From: Lutibaculum baratangense AMV1
GTDB taxonomy: Bacteria > Pseudomonadota > Alphaproteobacteria > Rhizobiales > Tepidamorphaceae
NCBI RefSeq assembly: GCF_000496075.1
Contig: NZ_AWXZ01000039.1
Coordinates: forward strand, 558,001 to 622,000
Direction of reading: 5' to 3'
Length of the DNA: 64,000 nt
Position numbers and translations under genes: made by a program. Below the pieces are notes generated by a model. The model was not told the origin of the DNA. It saw nothing but the letters and a program-made list of their open reading frames with translations, and ran no database searches. Of this stretch, positions 28,573-38,453 are shown piece by piece. Positions within the stretch are counted from its first letter, which is position 1. Every line of letters begins with the position of its first letter.

Positions 28573-30192
28573 ATGTCGAACAACGGTGCTCGTCGCTCAG
28601 GCCAAAACTGGCGAGACTACCAAAGCGATCCGCATGGCGCGGACGACGATCCGCTGTCCGAACTCGCTCGTCTGATCGAGGAAGACCCCTTCGCCGACTT
28701 CGAGCAGGGGCGCCGTCCCCAGGCGCAGCCGGCGGAGAGCAGGGCGACGAACTTGTGGCCCTGGAGCGACGAGCGGGGCCAAGCTGCCGCCCAGGCAGGC
28801 GGGCAGGGGAGCCACGCTCCGAGCCGCCATGGCGAGGCGGAGTGGGACGAGGAGCCCGGCCGCCAGGACTACGACGACCAGGACGCCTATTACGGTGCCG
28901 CAGAGGGTGAGACCCAGGACCAGGAATGGCCCGGCGAGGGGGAGCCTTCGCAGGGGCACGCCTATTACGGCCAGGGCCGGATCCAGGAGAGCGCCTTCGA
29001 GGAGGAGCTTCTCTCCTTCCGGCCGTCCTCGTCGGGGTATCAGGAGGTCGAGCCGCATTTCGACGACAGCGGCCACCTGCCGCCGATGCAGGACGAGCCC
29101 GAGCGCCGGACCGGGCGCAAGACGCTCGTCTTCGGCGGCCTCGCGATGCTGGCGCTGATCGGCGGGGCGGGCGCGGTCGCCTACAAGCAGATGACGCCGA
29201 CGGTCTCCGACGGGCCGCCCCTCGTGGTCGCGGCCGAGACGGACCCGGTGAAGACCAAGCCGGACGAGCCGGGTGGTGCGCAGGTGCCGAACCAGGACAG
29301 GATCGTCTTCGATCGCTCGGCCGGTGTCGTGTCGAACGGCAAGTCGGAGGAACGGATCGTCTCGCGGGAGGAGCCCGTCGAGACCGTACCCCTTCGCGAA
29401 CAAGTGCGCGAGGCGGGGGCTCCCGCGAATGGTGGCGTGGTGCCCGACGTCTCGCGGGACGAGCCGAAGCGCGTGAGGACCGTCGTCGTCAAGCCGGACG
29501 GCACGATCGTCGAGGAGCCGCAGGCGGCGCCGGCGCCACAGCAGGTGGCGATGAACGACGCGGCAACCGGTTTTGCGCAGGTTCCCGCCAATGCCGGCCC
29601 GGTGACGCTCTACGATTCGAGCGAGATCCCGGATGCTCCCGCCGTCTCGGCGTCGCCCTCTGCCGGCGGGAGGTCGGGCAACGCGGCCGAGGCGGCAGAA
29701 GAGCCGGTCGAGGACGTCCAGGCAGAGGCGCCTGGCCAGTCCGCCGAAGCGCCGGCGGCCCGCCAGCCCGAACCGGCGACCCCGACCCCTCCGGCGGCCA
29801 CGCAGAATGCGGGCCAGTCCCGGCCAGGCCAGCCGATGCAGATCACGCCACAGGCCGATGCCCCTCAGCAGGTTGCGGCCGCCGATCCGCAGAGCCAGCC
29901 CGAGCAGGCCCAGCCTGCCGCCGCCTCGGGAGGCTTCCCGGCCGGAAGCTACGTCGTCCAGGTCTCTTCGACGCGGTCCGAAGCGGACGCGGAGCGCAGC
30001 GCGGCGAGCGTCCGCGACCGGTACTCGAGCGTCCTGTCCGGCCATCAGACGGCGGTGGAGCGGGCGGATCTCGGCGACAAGGGCATCTACTATCGTGTCT
30101 CGATCGGCCCCCTGTCCGACAGCTCGTCCGCCGGCACCCTGTGCAGCCGTCTGAAATCGCAGGGGCTCGACTGCTTCGTGCGGCGCAACTGA
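28573..30192 (+). CDS. SPOR-domain single-pass membrane protein
   Basis: 539 residues. A long acidic, Gln/Gly-rich cytoplasmic part (1-178) is followed by one transmembrane segment (TLVFGGLAMLALIGGAGAVA, about 180-199), a Pro/Ala/Gln-rich periplasmic linker and a C-terminal SPOR domain (about 455-539: GSYVVQVSSTRSEADAERSA, ending CSRLKSQGLDCFVRRN). SPOR domains bind denuded peptidoglycan at division sites. The order argS, SPOR gene, nagZ, scpA, scpB is conserved in this group, consistent with a role in the division-site wall. The linker composition is low-complexity and varies between relatives. Confidence 0.88.
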   Translation: MSNNGARRSGQNWRDYQSDPHGADDDPLSELARLIEEDPFADFEQGRRPQAQPAESRATNLWPWSDERGQAAAQAGGQGSHAPSRHGEAEWDEEPGRQDYDDQDAYYGAAEGETQDQEWPGEGEPSQGHAYYGQGRIQESAFEEELLSFRPSSSGYQEVEPHFDDSGHLPPMQDEPERRTGRKTLVFGGLAMLALIGGAGAVAYKQMTPTVSDGPPLVVAAETDPVKTKPDEPGGAQVPNQDRIVFDRSAGVVSNGKSEERIVSREEPVETVPLREQVREAGAPANGGVVPDVSRDEPKRVRTVVVKPDGTIVEEPQAAPAPQQVAMNDAATGFAQVPANAGPVTLYDSSEIPDAPAVSASPSAGGRSGNAAEAAEEPVEDVQAEAPGQSAEAPAARQPEPATPTPPAATQNAGQSRPGQPMQITPQADAPQQVAAADPQSQPEQAQPAAASGGFPAGSYVVQVSSTRSEADAERSAASVRDRYSSVLSGHQTAVERADLGDKGIYYRVSIGPLSDSSSAGTLCSRLKSQGLDCFVRRN

Positions 30193-30234
30193 TGCGGCGT
30201 TGACCGTGTCCCGGACAGTCGGTAACGACGGTCC

Positions 30235-31248
30235 ATGACAAAGGCACTGATCGTCGGCTGCGCAGGCCCGGAGCTCACAGCAGAGGAGGCCGACTTCCTT
30301 CGGAAGGTCGACCCCTGGGGCTTCATCCTCTTCGCCCGGAACTGCCCCAGTCCCACTGCCGTGGAGGCGCTTGTCGCGGCGTTCCGCGAGACGGTCGGCC
30401 GCGAGGACGCTCCCGTCCTGATCGATCAGGAGGGGGGGCGCGTGCAGCGCCTGAAGCCCCCCTACTGGGCGCAATACCCCTGCGCGGCGGACATCGGGAA
30501 GGTTCATGCGCGAGACCCCGCGGCGGGTGTCGAGGCGGCGCGCCTGACGGGGCGGCTGATCGCGGAGGATCTCCGGCTCCTCGGCATCACGGTGGATTGC
30601 CTGCCGCTGCTCGACGTGCGCGACGAGAGCGGGCACGACGTCATCGGCGACCGCTCCTTCGGAAGCGATCCCCGGGCCGTCGCGGAGCTCGGCAGGGCGC
30701 TGGCGGAGGGCCTGCGTGCCGGCGGCGTGAGCCCGGTGATGAAGCACCTCCCGGGCCATGGCCGTGCCGGCGCCGACAGCCACCTCGAACTGCCGCGCGT
30801 CGACGCTCCGCTCGAGGAGCTTCGTCGCGTGGATTTCGCGCCGTTCCACGACCTTTCGGACCTGCCGATGGCGATGACGGCGCATGTCCTCTACACGGCG
30901 ATCGATGCCGAACGCTGCGCCACTATCTCTTCGAAAGTGATCGCTGACGTGATCCGGGGCGAGATCGGCTTCGACGGCCTGCTCATGAGCGACGACCTGT
31001 CGATGGAAGCGCTCTCGGGCAGTCTGGCGGAGCGCGCAGAGGCGGCTTTCGCCGCCGGGTGCGACGTCGCGCTCCACTGCAACGGCAAGCTGAAGGAGAT
31101 GCGGGAGGTGGCCTCCGTCTCCCCCGAGCTCGACGGCCGTGCGGCGGAGCGTGCGGAGGCGGCGCAGACATGGCCGCGCCGCGACTGGACCGACACCGTC
31201 GAGGCACGGAGCGAGCTCATGCGCCTGCTCGGGCGGGACGAGGCCTGA
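30235..31248 (+). CDS. nagZ: Beta-N-acetylhexosaminidase NagZ
   Basis: Cytosolic glycoside hydrolase family 3 enzyme that removes GlcNAc from recycled muropeptides. The 337 residues show the core motifs: LIDQEGGRVQRLKPP, MKHLPGHGRAGADSHLELP with the Asp/His dyad region, and FDGLLMSDDLSMEAL with the catalytic nucleophile Asp. The ATG at 30235 has no strong ribosome site. scpA begins right after the stop (31250), so nagZ and scpAB are probably one transcript. Confidence 0.95.
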   Translation: MTKALIVGCAGPELTAEEADFLRKVDPWGFILFARNCPSPTAVEALVAAFRETVGREDAPVLIDQEGGRVQRLKPPYWAQYPCAADIGKVHARDPAAGVEAARLTGRLIAEDLRLLGITVDCLPLLDVRDESGHDVIGDRSFGSDPRAVAELGRALAEGLRAGGVSPVMKHLPGHGRAGADSHLELPRVDAPLEELRRVDFAPFHDLSDLPMAMTAHVLYTAIDAERCATISSKVIADVIRGEIGFDGLLMSDDLSMEALSGSLAERAEAAFAAGCDVALHCNGKLKEMREVASVSPELDGRAAERAEAAQTWPRRDWTDTVEARSELMRLLGRDEA

Positions 31249-31249
31249 G

Positions 31250-32035
31250 ATGCCGCCGGTCGAGGGGGATCCGTGGGATGCCTCGCCGCCTCGGGACGAA
31301 GCCGAGGCGCTGATCGTCGATGTCGACGGTTTCGAAGGGCCCCTCGACCTGCTCCTGTCGCTGGCGCGGACCCAGAAGGTCGACCTGACCCGCATCTCGG
31401 TGCTGGCGCTGGCGGAGCAGTACATCGCCTATGTCGAGGAGGCCCGCCGGCTCCGTCTCGAGCTTGCGGCCGACTATCTGGTCATGGCCGCATGGCTCGC
31501 CTATCTGAAGTCGAAGCTCCTCCTGCCGAAGCAGGAAGAGGAGGAGCCGAGCGGCGAGGAGATGGCGGCCCATCTGGCCTTCCGGCTGCGCCGCCTGGAA
31601 GCCATGCGCGAAGCGGCGGCGAGGCTCGTGAACCGCGACCGGCTCGGACGGGACGTCTTCCCGCGGGGCGATCCGGAAGGCATGCGGGTGGAGCGTCGGA
31701 GCCGCTATGAAGCGAGCCTCTACGATCTTCTCTCCGCCTACGGCGCACGCCGCAGCCAGAACGCGGCGAGCCGCGTGGTGCTGCATCGGAGGCGGGTCGT
31801 GGGCTTGCAGGAGGCGCGGGAGATCCTGACACGGCTCATCGGGGATCTGGCCGTCTGGACGCCGCTCGACGTCCTGATGGCCGCGTTCCCGTCGGACGAC
31901 GCGCGGAGATCGACATCACTGGCGAGCGCTTTCTCGGCGTCTCTGGAACTCTGCCGCGAGGGCCGGCTCGACCTTCGCCAGGAACGACCCTTCGCGCCGC
32001 TCTATCTGCGCGCCCGGGACGGCGCCGGCGCCTGA
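31250..32035 (+). CDS. scpA: Segregation and condensation protein A
   Basis: Kleisin subunit of the SMC-ScpAB condensin. The protein has 261 residues from the ATG just downstream of the nagZ stop. The N-terminal SMC-binding region is VDGFEGPLDLLLSLARTQKV followed by DLTRISVLALAEQYI; LAADYLVMAAWLAYLKSKLL is the second conserved helix. The C-terminal winged helix includes ASAFSASLELCREGRLDL and RQERPFAPLYL. It is followed by scpB after 36 bases. Confidence 0.94.
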   Translation: MPPVEGDPWDASPPRDEAEALIVDVDGFEGPLDLLLSLARTQKVDLTRISVLALAEQYIAYVEEARRLRLELAADYLVMAAWLAYLKSKLLLPKQEEEEPSGEEMAAHLAFRLRRLEAMREAAARLVNRDRLGRDVFPRGDPEGMRVERRSRYEASLYDLLSAYGARRSQNAASRVVLHRRRVVGLQEAREILTRLIGDLAVWTPLDVLMAAFPSDDARRSTSLASAFSASLELCREGRLDLRQERPFAPLYLRARDGAGA

Positions 32036-32071
32036 AGGCTTCACACGACCCACGGAGACACGCGACGAGAC

Positions 32072-32737
32072 ATGCCGGAGCGTCTGCACGTCGTCGAGAG
32101 CATCATCTCGAACGAAGAGCGCGAGCAGCTGCGCATGCTCGAGGCATTGCTGTTCGCCGCCGTGGAGCCACTCGACCTCGCCACCATGCGCAACCGCCTG
32201 CCCGCCGGCGCGAATGTGGAGCAGCTTCTGCGCGACCTCCAGGGGACCTACGCGCGCCGCGGCGTCAACCTCGTGCGCGTCGGCGACCGCTGGCGGTTCC
32301 GGACGGCATCGGACCTCGCCCATCTCCTGCGGCAGGACGCGGTCGAGGAGCGAAAGCTATCGCGTGCAGCGCTCGAGACCCTCGCCATCATCGCCTACCA
32401 CCAGCCGGTGACGCGGGCGGAGATCGAGGAGGTCCGCGGGGTGTCGGTCAACAAGGGGGTGATCGACGTGCTGATGGAGGCGGGCTGGGTGCGCATGCGC
32501 GGGCGCCGCCGCTCTCCCGGCCGACCCGTGACCTATGGCACGACCATCGGGTTTCTCGATCATTTCGGCCTCGAGCAGCTCGACGACCTGCCCGGTCTGG
32601 AGGAACTGAACGGCGCAGGGCTTCTCGAGGGGAGGCTGCCGCCCGACTTCGACGTGCCGCGGCCGACGGGGGAGGATGATCCGGACGAGGATCCGCTCGA
32701 CCTCGTGGATCGCGACGACGGGGGGGACCGGCCATGA
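32072..32737 (+). CDS. scpB: Segregation and condensation protein B
   Basis: Winged-helix dimer that binds the ScpA linker in condensin. The 221 residues show LRMLEALLFAAVEPLDL at the N-terminus and the well conserved ALETLAIIAYHQPVTRAEIE and VRGVSVNKGVIDVLMEAGWV, ending with GRPVTYGTTIGFLDHFGLEQ and an acidic tail. The stop overlaps the start of the ABC ATPase gene (ATGA at 32734-32737). Confidence 0.95.
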   Translation: MPERLHVVESIISNEEREQLRMLEALLFAAVEPLDLATMRNRLPAGANVEQLLRDLQGTYARRGVNLVRVGDRWRFRTASDLAHLLRQDAVEERKLSRAALETLAIIAYHQPVTRAEIEEVRGVSVNKGVIDVLMEAGWVRMRGRRRSPGRPVTYGTTIGFLDHFGLEQLDDLPGLEELNGAGLLEGRLPPDFDVPRPTGEDDPDEDPLDLVDRDDGGDRP

Positions 32738-33892
32738 TCCGGCGGCTGGCGCCGATGATCCGACCTCAGGGAACGGGTGCCGCACCCGACCGCGGGAAGG
32801 CCGGTGCCTCCTTCGCCGCCAGCCTGTCCTTCGAACAGGTGTCGATGTTCTACGGCGAGAACTGGGCCGTGCGGGACATGACGCTCGCGGTGGAGCCGGG
32901 CCAGATCCTGTGCCTGCTCGGTCCGTCGGGCTGCGGCAAGTCCACGCTTCTTCGGCTTGCGGCGGGCCTCGAGCGGCCGGCCCGGGGGCGGGTTCTGATC
33001 GACGAGCGCGAGGTCGCCGGGGCAGCCCGATTCGTGCCCGCGGAACGGCGTGGCGTCGGCATGATGTTCCAGGACTTCGCCCTGTTCCCCCCATCTCTCC
33101 ATCAAGCGGAACGTGATGTTCGGGCTCTCCGACCTGCCGCGCGCGGAGGCGGAGCGCTCCGCCATGACCGCGCTTCGGCGGGTGGGGCTGGAAGGTTATG
33201 CGGAGCTTTATCCGCACCTCCTGTCGGGCGGCGAGCAGCAGCGCGTGGCGCTCGCCCGCGCCGTGGCGCCGCGGCCGCGGATCCTGCTCATGGACGAGCC
33301 GTTCTCCGGCCTCGACGCTCGGCTGCGCGACGACGTCCGCGAGGACACGATCGCCGTCCTCCGGGAGATCCGCGCGACGTGCATCGTCGTGACGCACGAT
33401 CCCGAGGAGGCGATGCGCATGGGCGACCGGATCGCCCTGATGCGCAAGGGGCGCTTGGCGCAGGCGGGAACGCCCGAGGAACTCTATCGCCGTCCAGCCG
33501 ACATGGCCGCGGCGAGGTTCTTCAGCCCCATCAACGAGATACAGGCTGTCTGCGAGGCCGGCCTGATCTCGACCCCCATCGGACGGCTGCCGGCGGCGCG
33601 AAGTCCGCAGGTCGGTGCCGGCGGAGGAGGGGTTCGGGTCGGCCTCCGGCCGCACCACCTGCGCATCGTGCCGATGGGGGAAGGCGCGCGGGCGCGCGTC
33701 GTCGGACGGCGCTTCCTCGGCGAGGTCGAGCATGTCGAACTGGTGGTGGAGGGCGTGGACGAGAGGCTGCAGGTGAGGGCCGATGCCGGAGCCGTGCCCT
33801 CCATCGGCACCGAGGTCGGCGTGACGTTCCGGGAGGAGGACGCGCTGGTCTTCACCGCCGACCCGGACGCGACCGACGAAATGTCGCCCTAG
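32734..33892 (+). pseudogene. ABC transporter ATPase (FbpC/PotA-like), one-base frameshift in a C run
   Basis: Two frames together encode one ABC importer ATPase. The first (from the ATG at 32734) has Walker A LLGPSGCGKSTLLRLAAGLE and the Q loop MMFQDFALFP; it then drifts. The second frame, one base on, continues with HLSIKRNVMFGL, the signature LSGGEQQRVALARA, Walker B ILLMDEPFSGLD, the switch His in IVVTHDPEEAM and a C-terminal TOBE-like region. Six C at 33087-33092 where five would keep FPHLSI in frame explain the shift. Both halves keep normal codon use, so the change is recent or a sequencing error. No permease or binding protein gene is adjacent; it intrudes between scpB and tatA. Confidence 0.85.
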
Positions 33893-33905
33893 TTCTGTAG
33901 TCCAA

Positions 33906-33933
33906 TTGTTGCTGGTCGGGCTGTGCATATATA
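33906..33933 (+). promoter_or_regulatory. Candidate promoter of tatABC
   Basis: -35 TTGTTG (33906-33911) and -10 TATATA (33928-33933) are 16 bases apart in the AT-richer gap between the ABC ATPase gene and tatA, about 50 bases before the tatA start. Confidence 0.55.
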
Positions 33934-33985
33934 GATTGCAGCCGACGGGCCGGACCCGGGGTGGGGAAGGCCGCAGGAGAGTGTT

Positions 33986-34231
33986 ATGGCGCCTAGCTGG
34001 TTTCAGATTCTGATCGTCGTCGTCCTTCTCGTGCTTCTCTTCGGACGCGGCAAGATCTCCGAGCTGATGGGAGACGTCGCGAAGGGCATCAAGAGCTTCA
34101 AGAAGGGGATGGCCGAGGAAGAGGCGGACTCCAAGCAGGAGCAGCGCACGATCGACCATCAGCCGGCAGAGACGGTCGACGCCTCGCGGGAGACGACCGC
34201 CCGTAACCGGTCCGCCGAGAACGTCAGCTGA
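33986..34231 (+). CDS. tatA: Sec-independent translocase subunit TatA
   Basis: Pore-forming subunit for export of folded proteins. It has 81 residues: a short N-terminal transmembrane helix ([19 protein letters not shown]), the FG hinge, and the amphipathic helix [17 protein letters not shown], then an acidic tail. GGAG at 33977-33980 precedes the ATG. First gene of tatABC. Confidence 0.95.
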   Translation: MAPSWFQILIVVVLLVLLFGRGKISELMGDVAKGIKSFKKGMAEEEADSKQEQRTIDHQPAETVDASRETTARNRSAENVS

Positions 34232-34298
34232 CGACGGCGAAGGCGCGAGAGGACCGGTTGCGCGCGGACGGCTGACGTCCGCGGAACGGAAGAGACCC

Positions 34299-34769
34299 AT
34301 GTTCGACATCGGCTGGAGCGAAATGCTCGTGATCGGGGCCGTGGCGATCCTCGTCGTCGGCCCTCGCGAGCTGCCGGGGATGCTCCGGACCTTCGGCAAG
34401 TACATGGGGCAGATCCGCCGCATGGCCGGAGAATTCCAGTCGCAGTTCAACGACGCGCTGAAGGAGGCGGAGCTCGACGAGGTGCGGCGCGGCATCGAGA
34501 GCGTGCGCCAGGCGTCGCCCGCCAAGCAGCTCCGCAAGGAACTCGGATCCCTGAAGGACGCCGGCGACAGTGTGCGCAAGGCGGTCGAGGATCCGGCCGC
34601 GCCGAAGGCTCCCCAGACAGGCTCCGCGCCGGCCTCGGAGCAAGGCCCGGCCAAGGCCGAGGCGCCAAAGGCCGCGCCACCCGTGAAGGGCGCGGTCGAA
34701 GACGCGCCCGTCCAGCCGGTCCAGCCGGTTCGGCACGAGAAGACGACCACGCCCGAAACGGCTTCGTAG
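34299..34769 (+). CDS. tatB: Sec-independent translocase subunit TatB
   Basis: Receptor-complex partner of TatC. In its 156 residues, MFDIGWSEMLVIGAVAILVV is the membrane helix, GPRELPGMLRTFGKYMGQIR carries the conserved hinge and start of the amphipathic helix, and a long Ala/Pro-rich tail follows. The Glu in the membrane helix (WSEML) is typical of TatB and distinguishes it from TatA. tatC begins 12 bases downstream. Confidence 0.95.
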   Translation: MFDIGWSEMLVIGAVAILVVGPRELPGMLRTFGKYMGQIRRMAGEFQSQFNDALKEAELDEVRRGIESVRQASPAKQLRKELGSLKDAGDSVRKAVEDPAAPKAPQTGSAPASEQGPAKAEAPKAAPPVKGAVEDAPVQPVQPVRHEKTTTPETAS

Positions 34770-34781
34770 CAAGCGGATCGC

Positions 34782-35579
34782 ATGAGCCAAGACGACATCG
34801 AAGCCTCGCGCGCACCGCTGATCGAGCACCTGATCGAGCTTCGGCGGCGGCTGCTCTACTCCGTGATCGCGCTCGCGATCGGGTTCGTGTTCTGCTTCTT
34901 CTTCGCGGCCGACATCTTCAACATCCTGCTGAAGCCGTACGAGTGGGCGGTCGGCAGCGTGAAGGACCTCGAGCTGATCTACACCGCGCCGCAGGAGTAT
35001 TTCTTCACGCAGCTGAAGATCGCCCTGTTCGGCGGGCTGTTCCTCTCGTTCCCGGTCATCGCCTCGCAGATCTACATGTTCGTGGCGCCGGGCCTCTACA
35101 AGAACGAGCGCGGCGCGTTCCTGCCGTTCCTGGTCGCGACCCCGATCCTCTTCCTGGCCGGCGCGTCGCTCGTCTACTTCATCACGATGCCGCTCGTGAT
35201 GGAGTTCTTCCTGTCGATGGAGCAGGCGGGCGGCGAGGGGCAGGCGCGGATCCAGCTCGTCGCGCGGGTGAGCGAGTATCTGGGCCTGATCATGACCCTG
35301 ATCTTCGCCTTCGGGCTCTGCTTCCAGCTGCCGGTGCTCCTGACGCTCCTCGGGCGGGTCGGTCTCGCGACCTCCGAAGGCCTGAAGACGAAGCGCAAAT
35401 ACGCGATCGTGATCACCTTCGCGGTCGCCGCGTTCCTCACGCCCCCCGACCCGATCAGCCAGATCGGGCTTGCGCTGCCAACCCTGCTTCTCTACGAGAT
35501 TTCGATCATATCGGTGCGCATGATCGAGCGGAAACGCCTCCAGGCCGAGGCGGAGGCCGAGGCCGAAGCGGCGGAGTGA
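34782..35579 (+). CDS. tatC: Sec-independent translocase subunit TatC
   Basis: Twin-arginine signal receptor with six membrane helices. The 265 residues open with the conserved [19 protein letters not shown], and the periplasmic/cytoplasmic motifs [19 protein letters not shown] and [11 protein letters not shown] are present, as is [20 protein letters not shown]. The C-terminal tail is Glu/Ala-rich. serS lies 64 bases downstream, the usual order in alphaproteobacteria. Confidence 0.97.
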   Translation: MSQDDIEASRAPLIEHLIELRRRLLYSVIALAIGFVFCFFFAADIFNILLKPYEWAVGSVKDLELIYTAPQEYFFTQLKIALFGGLFLSFPVIASQIYMFVAPGLYKNERGAFLPFLVATPILFLAGASLVYFITMPLVMEFFLSMEQAGGEGQARIQLVARVSEYLGLIMTLIFAFGLCFQLPVLLTLLGRVGLATSEGLKTKRKYAIVITFAVAAFLTPPDPISQIGLALPTLLLYEISIISVRMIERKRLQAEAEAEAEAAE

Positions 35580-35643
35580 CGCCGCGGCGTCGCCTGGTGC
35601 GCCGCTCCCGTGCGCACGGCAGCAACGAGACGCGGCAGCAGAC

Positions 35644-36927
35644 ATGTTCGACATCAGGTGGATTCGCGAGAACCCCGAAGCCTTCGACCGCGGCATGGCG
35701 AGGCGGGGCATCGAATCTCCCCGCGAGAGCCTCCTCGCCCTCGACGACCGGCGGCGCGAGCACGTGCGCGAGCTGCAGGAGGCCCAGGAGCGGCGCAACG
35801 CCGCCTCCAAGGAGATCGGCAAGGCGAAGGCATCGGGCGACGAGGGGACGGCCCAGCGGCTGATCGACGAGATCGCCGAGCTCAAGGCGTTCGTCCAGAC
35901 GGGCGAGGAGCGGGAGCGCGAGCTGCAGGCCGCCCTCGAGACGGAGCTCGCGCAGATCCCCAACGTGCCGCTCGACGAGGTGCCGGACGGGCCCGACGAG
36001 AGCGCGAACGTCGAGGTCCGCCGCCACCTCGAGCCGCGGTCGCTCGGCTTCGAGGCGAGGCAGCACTTCGACCTCGGCGAGGCCCTCGGGCTGATGGATT
36101 TCGAGACTGCGGCGAAGCTGTCGGGCGCGCGCTTCGTCGTCCTGCGCCAGTCGCTGGCGCGGCTCGAGCGGGCGCTCGGCAACTTCATGCTCGACCTTCA
36201 CACGGGCGAGCACGGCTACACCGAGATCAATCCGCCGCTCCTCGTCCGCGACGAGGTGATGTTCGGCACCGCCCAGCTTCCGAAATTCGTCGACGACCAG
36301 TTCCGCACGACCGACGGGCGCTGGCTCATTCCGACCGCCGAGGTCGCGCTGACGAACCTCGTCCGCGAGGAGATTCTCGAGGAGGCGGAGCTGCCGATCC
36401 GCGTGACGGCGTGGACGCCGTGCTTCCGCGCGGAAGCGGGCGCGGCGGGGCGCGACACGCGCGGCATGATCCGACAGCATCAGTTCGCGAAGGTCGAACT
36501 CGTCTCCATCACCACGGAGCGGCAGTCGCTCGAGGAGCACGAGCGCATGACCGCCTGCGCCGAGGAGGTGCTGAAGCGCCTCGACCTGCCGTTCCGGACG
36601 ATCACACTCTGCACGGGCGACATGGGCTTCTCGTCGCGCAAGACCTATGACATCGAGGTCTGGCTGCCCGGGCAGAATGCCTACCGGGAGATCTCGAGCT
36701 GCTCGGTCTGCGGCGACTTCCAGGCGCGACGGATGCAGGCGCGCTACCGGCCGGCCGGCGAGAAGGGCGTGCGATACGCGCACACGCTGAACGGCTCGGG
36801 CGTCGCAGTCGGCCGAGCCCTCGTGGCCGTCATGGAGAACTACCAGCAGCCGGACGGCTCCGTGGCCGTTCCCGACGCCCTGCGGCCCTATATGGGCGGC
36901 CTGGAGCGAATCGAGATGGCCTCCTGA
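35644..36927 (+). CDS. serS: Seryl-tRNA synthetase
   Basis: Class II synthetase for tRNA-Ser, also supplying Ser-tRNA-Sec where present. It has 427 residues. The N-terminal coiled-coil arm (about 30-105; [20 protein letters not shown]) reaches the long variable arm of the tRNA. Motif 2 is [20 protein letters not shown] and motif 3 lies in [20 protein letters not shown]. No strong ribosome site precedes the ATG. surE follows 14 bases later, so serS-surE-pcm appear linked. Confidence 0.97.
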   Translation: MFDIRWIRENPEAFDRGMARRGIESPRESLLALDDRRREHVRELQEAQERRNAASKEIGKAKASGDEGTAQRLIDEIAELKAFVQTGEERERELQAALETELAQIPNVPLDEVPDGPDESANVEVRRHLEPRSLGFEARQHFDLGEALGLMDFETAAKLSGARFVVLRQSLARLERALGNFMLDLHTGEHGYTEINPPLLVRDEVMFGTAQLPKFVDDQFRTTDGRWLIPTAEVALTNLVREEILEEAELPIRVTAWTPCFRAEAGAAGRDTRGMIRQHQFAKVELVSITTERQSLEEHERMTACAEEVLKRLDLPFRTITLCTGDMGFSSRKTYDIEVWLPGQNAYREISSCSVCGDFQARRMQARYRPAGEKGVRYAHTLNGSGVAVGRALVAVMENYQQPDGSVAVPDALRPYMGGLERIEMAS

Positions 36928-36941
36928 TCCGGGATACCAAG

Positions 36942-37715
36942 ATGCGCATTCTTGTGACGAACGACGACGGCATCCACGCGCCTGGGCTCAAGACGTGCGA
37001 GAAGATCGCCCGCGCCCTGAGCGACGACGTGTGGATCGTGGCGCCCGAGACGGACCAGAGCGGCTCCTCCCATTCCCTGACGATCAACGATCCGCTGCGC
37101 TTGCGGGAGGTTTCGGAGCGGCATTTCGCGGTGAAGGGCACGCCGACCGACTGCGTCATCATGGCGGTCAAGCACATCATGCCCGAGCCGCCGGACCTCG
37201 TGCTGTCGGGCGTCAACCGCGGCCACAACGTCGCCGAGGACGTGACCTACTCGGGCACGATCGCGGGGGCGTTCGAGGGATCGACCCTCGGCATCCGGTC
37301 GATCGCGCTGAGCCAGGCCTCGATGGGCGGGGAAACCCGCCGGATTCCGTGGGAGACGGCGGAGCGGCACGGGCCGGCGGTGGTCCGCCGCCTGCTCGAG
37401 ATCGGTCTGGACACGACCGTGATCCTGAACGTGAACTTCCCCGCGCGGGAGCCCGACGACGTGACGGGCTTCCAGGTGACCACCCAGGGCAGGCGCGACC
37501 AGGCGATGCTCGGCGTCGACGCGCGGGTCGACGGGCGCGGCAACCCGTATTACTGGCTGGCGTTCGAGCGCCGGAAGCTGTCGCCGGGGCAGGGCACGGA
37601 TCTGCGGGCGGTGGAAGAGGGAGCGATCTCCGTGACGCCGCTGAGCCTCAATCTCACGGATTCGCCTGCCCATTCCATCCTCCTCGATCGCATGAGCCGG
37701 ACGGAAGCCGGCTGA
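36942..37715 (+). CDS. surE: 5'/3'-nucleotidase SurE
   Basis: Metal-dependent nucleoside monophosphatase linked to stationary-phase survival. In its 257 residues, [15 protein letters not shown] carries the metal-binding Asp8-Asp9, [10 protein letters not shown] the conserved Ser, and [20 protein letters not shown] the Asn site. pcm starts 4 bases after the stop, the same pairing as in many proteobacteria, where both act in protein and nucleotide repair during stress. Confidence 0.96.
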   Translation: MRILVTNDDGIHAPGLKTCEKIARALSDDVWIVAPETDQSGSSHSLTINDPLRLREVSERHFAVKGTPTDCVIMAVKHIMPEPPDLVLSGVNRGHNVAEDVTYSGTIAGAFEGSTLGIRSIALSQASMGGETRRIPWETAERHGPAVVRRLLEIGLDTTVILNVNFPAREPDDVTGFQVTTQGRRDQAMLGVDARVDGRGNPYYWLAFERRKLSPGQGTDLRAVEEGAISVTPLSLNLTDSPAHSILLDRMSRTEAG

Positions 37716-37719
37716 TCCC

Positions 37720-38382
37720 ATGGCGGAAGAAGACGGGGAGCACGAACGAAACATCTTCGCCGCGCGCCTCACGATGGCTCTTCGGGCCCAGGGCGTTCGC
37801 GATCTGAAGGTGCTGCAGGCGATCGAGACGCTGCCGCGCTCGGAGTTCGTCGATCCTGCCTACGTGGCCTATGCCTATGACGACCGCTCCTTGCCGATCG
37901 AGTGCGGCCAGACGATCAGCCAGCCCTATGTCGTCGCCTTTATGACGGCCCAGCTTCGGATCGGCGATCGCGACAAGGTGCTCGAGATCGGCACCGGCTC
38001 CGGCTACCAGGCGGCGATTCTCTCCCGCATCTGCCGCCGGGTCTACACGATCGAGCGGTACCGGACGCTCCTGCGCGAGGCAGAGGCACGGTTCGAGAGG
38101 CTGGGCTTCTCCAACATCACCACCATGCTGGGCGACGGCCTGAAGGGGTGGCCGAGCCAGGCGCCGTTCGACCGGATCATGGTGACCGCCGCGGCGGAGG
38201 AGATCCCGCCGCACCTCGTCGAGCAGTTGAAGGTGGGCGGGCTCATGATCGTCCCCGTCGGCCCGGTCGGCGGCATCCAGCACCTGATCCGGGTGGAGAG
38301 GACGGAGGAGGGATTCACGGAAGAGCGGCTGCTCGCAGTGCGCTTCGTTCCGCTCGTTCCCGGGAAAGCCGAGCAGCTTTAA
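37720..38382 (+). CDS. pcm: Protein-L-isoaspartate O-methyltransferase
   Basis: Repairs isoaspartyl residues by SAM-dependent methylation. The 220 residues carry the canonical substrate loop YDDRSLPIECGQTISQPYVV and SAM motif I VLEIGTGSGYQAAIL, plus MVTAAAEEIPPHLVEQLKVG. Unlike the relative at 15408, all active-site segments are intact, so this is the genuine Pcm. It is in the surE operon. A weak hairpin (AGTCGT/ACGACT, 38382-38404) followed by CTTTAA overlaps the stop and could end the transcript. Confidence 0.95.
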   Translation: MAEEDGEHERNIFAARLTMALRAQGVRDLKVLQAIETLPRSEFVDPAYVAYAYDDRSLPIECGQTISQPYVVAFMTAQLRIGDRDKVLEIGTGSGYQAAILSRICRRVYTIERYRTLLREAEARFERLGFSNITTMLGDGLKGWPSQAPFDRIMVTAAAEEIPPHLVEQLKVGGLMIVPVGPVGGIQHLIRVERTEEGFTEERLLAVRFVPLVPGKAEQL

Positions 38383-38453
38383 GTCGTCATTTACCCAAAC
38401 GACTCTTTAATGTCCGCACAATTTCTGAAGACCTGCGGCATGGGTATGTTTCG

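Noticed and set aside
36942-38382. SurE-Pcm as a mobile or recently acquired pair
   Set aside because: The pair is the ordinary proteobacterial arrangement and its base composition matches its neighbours.
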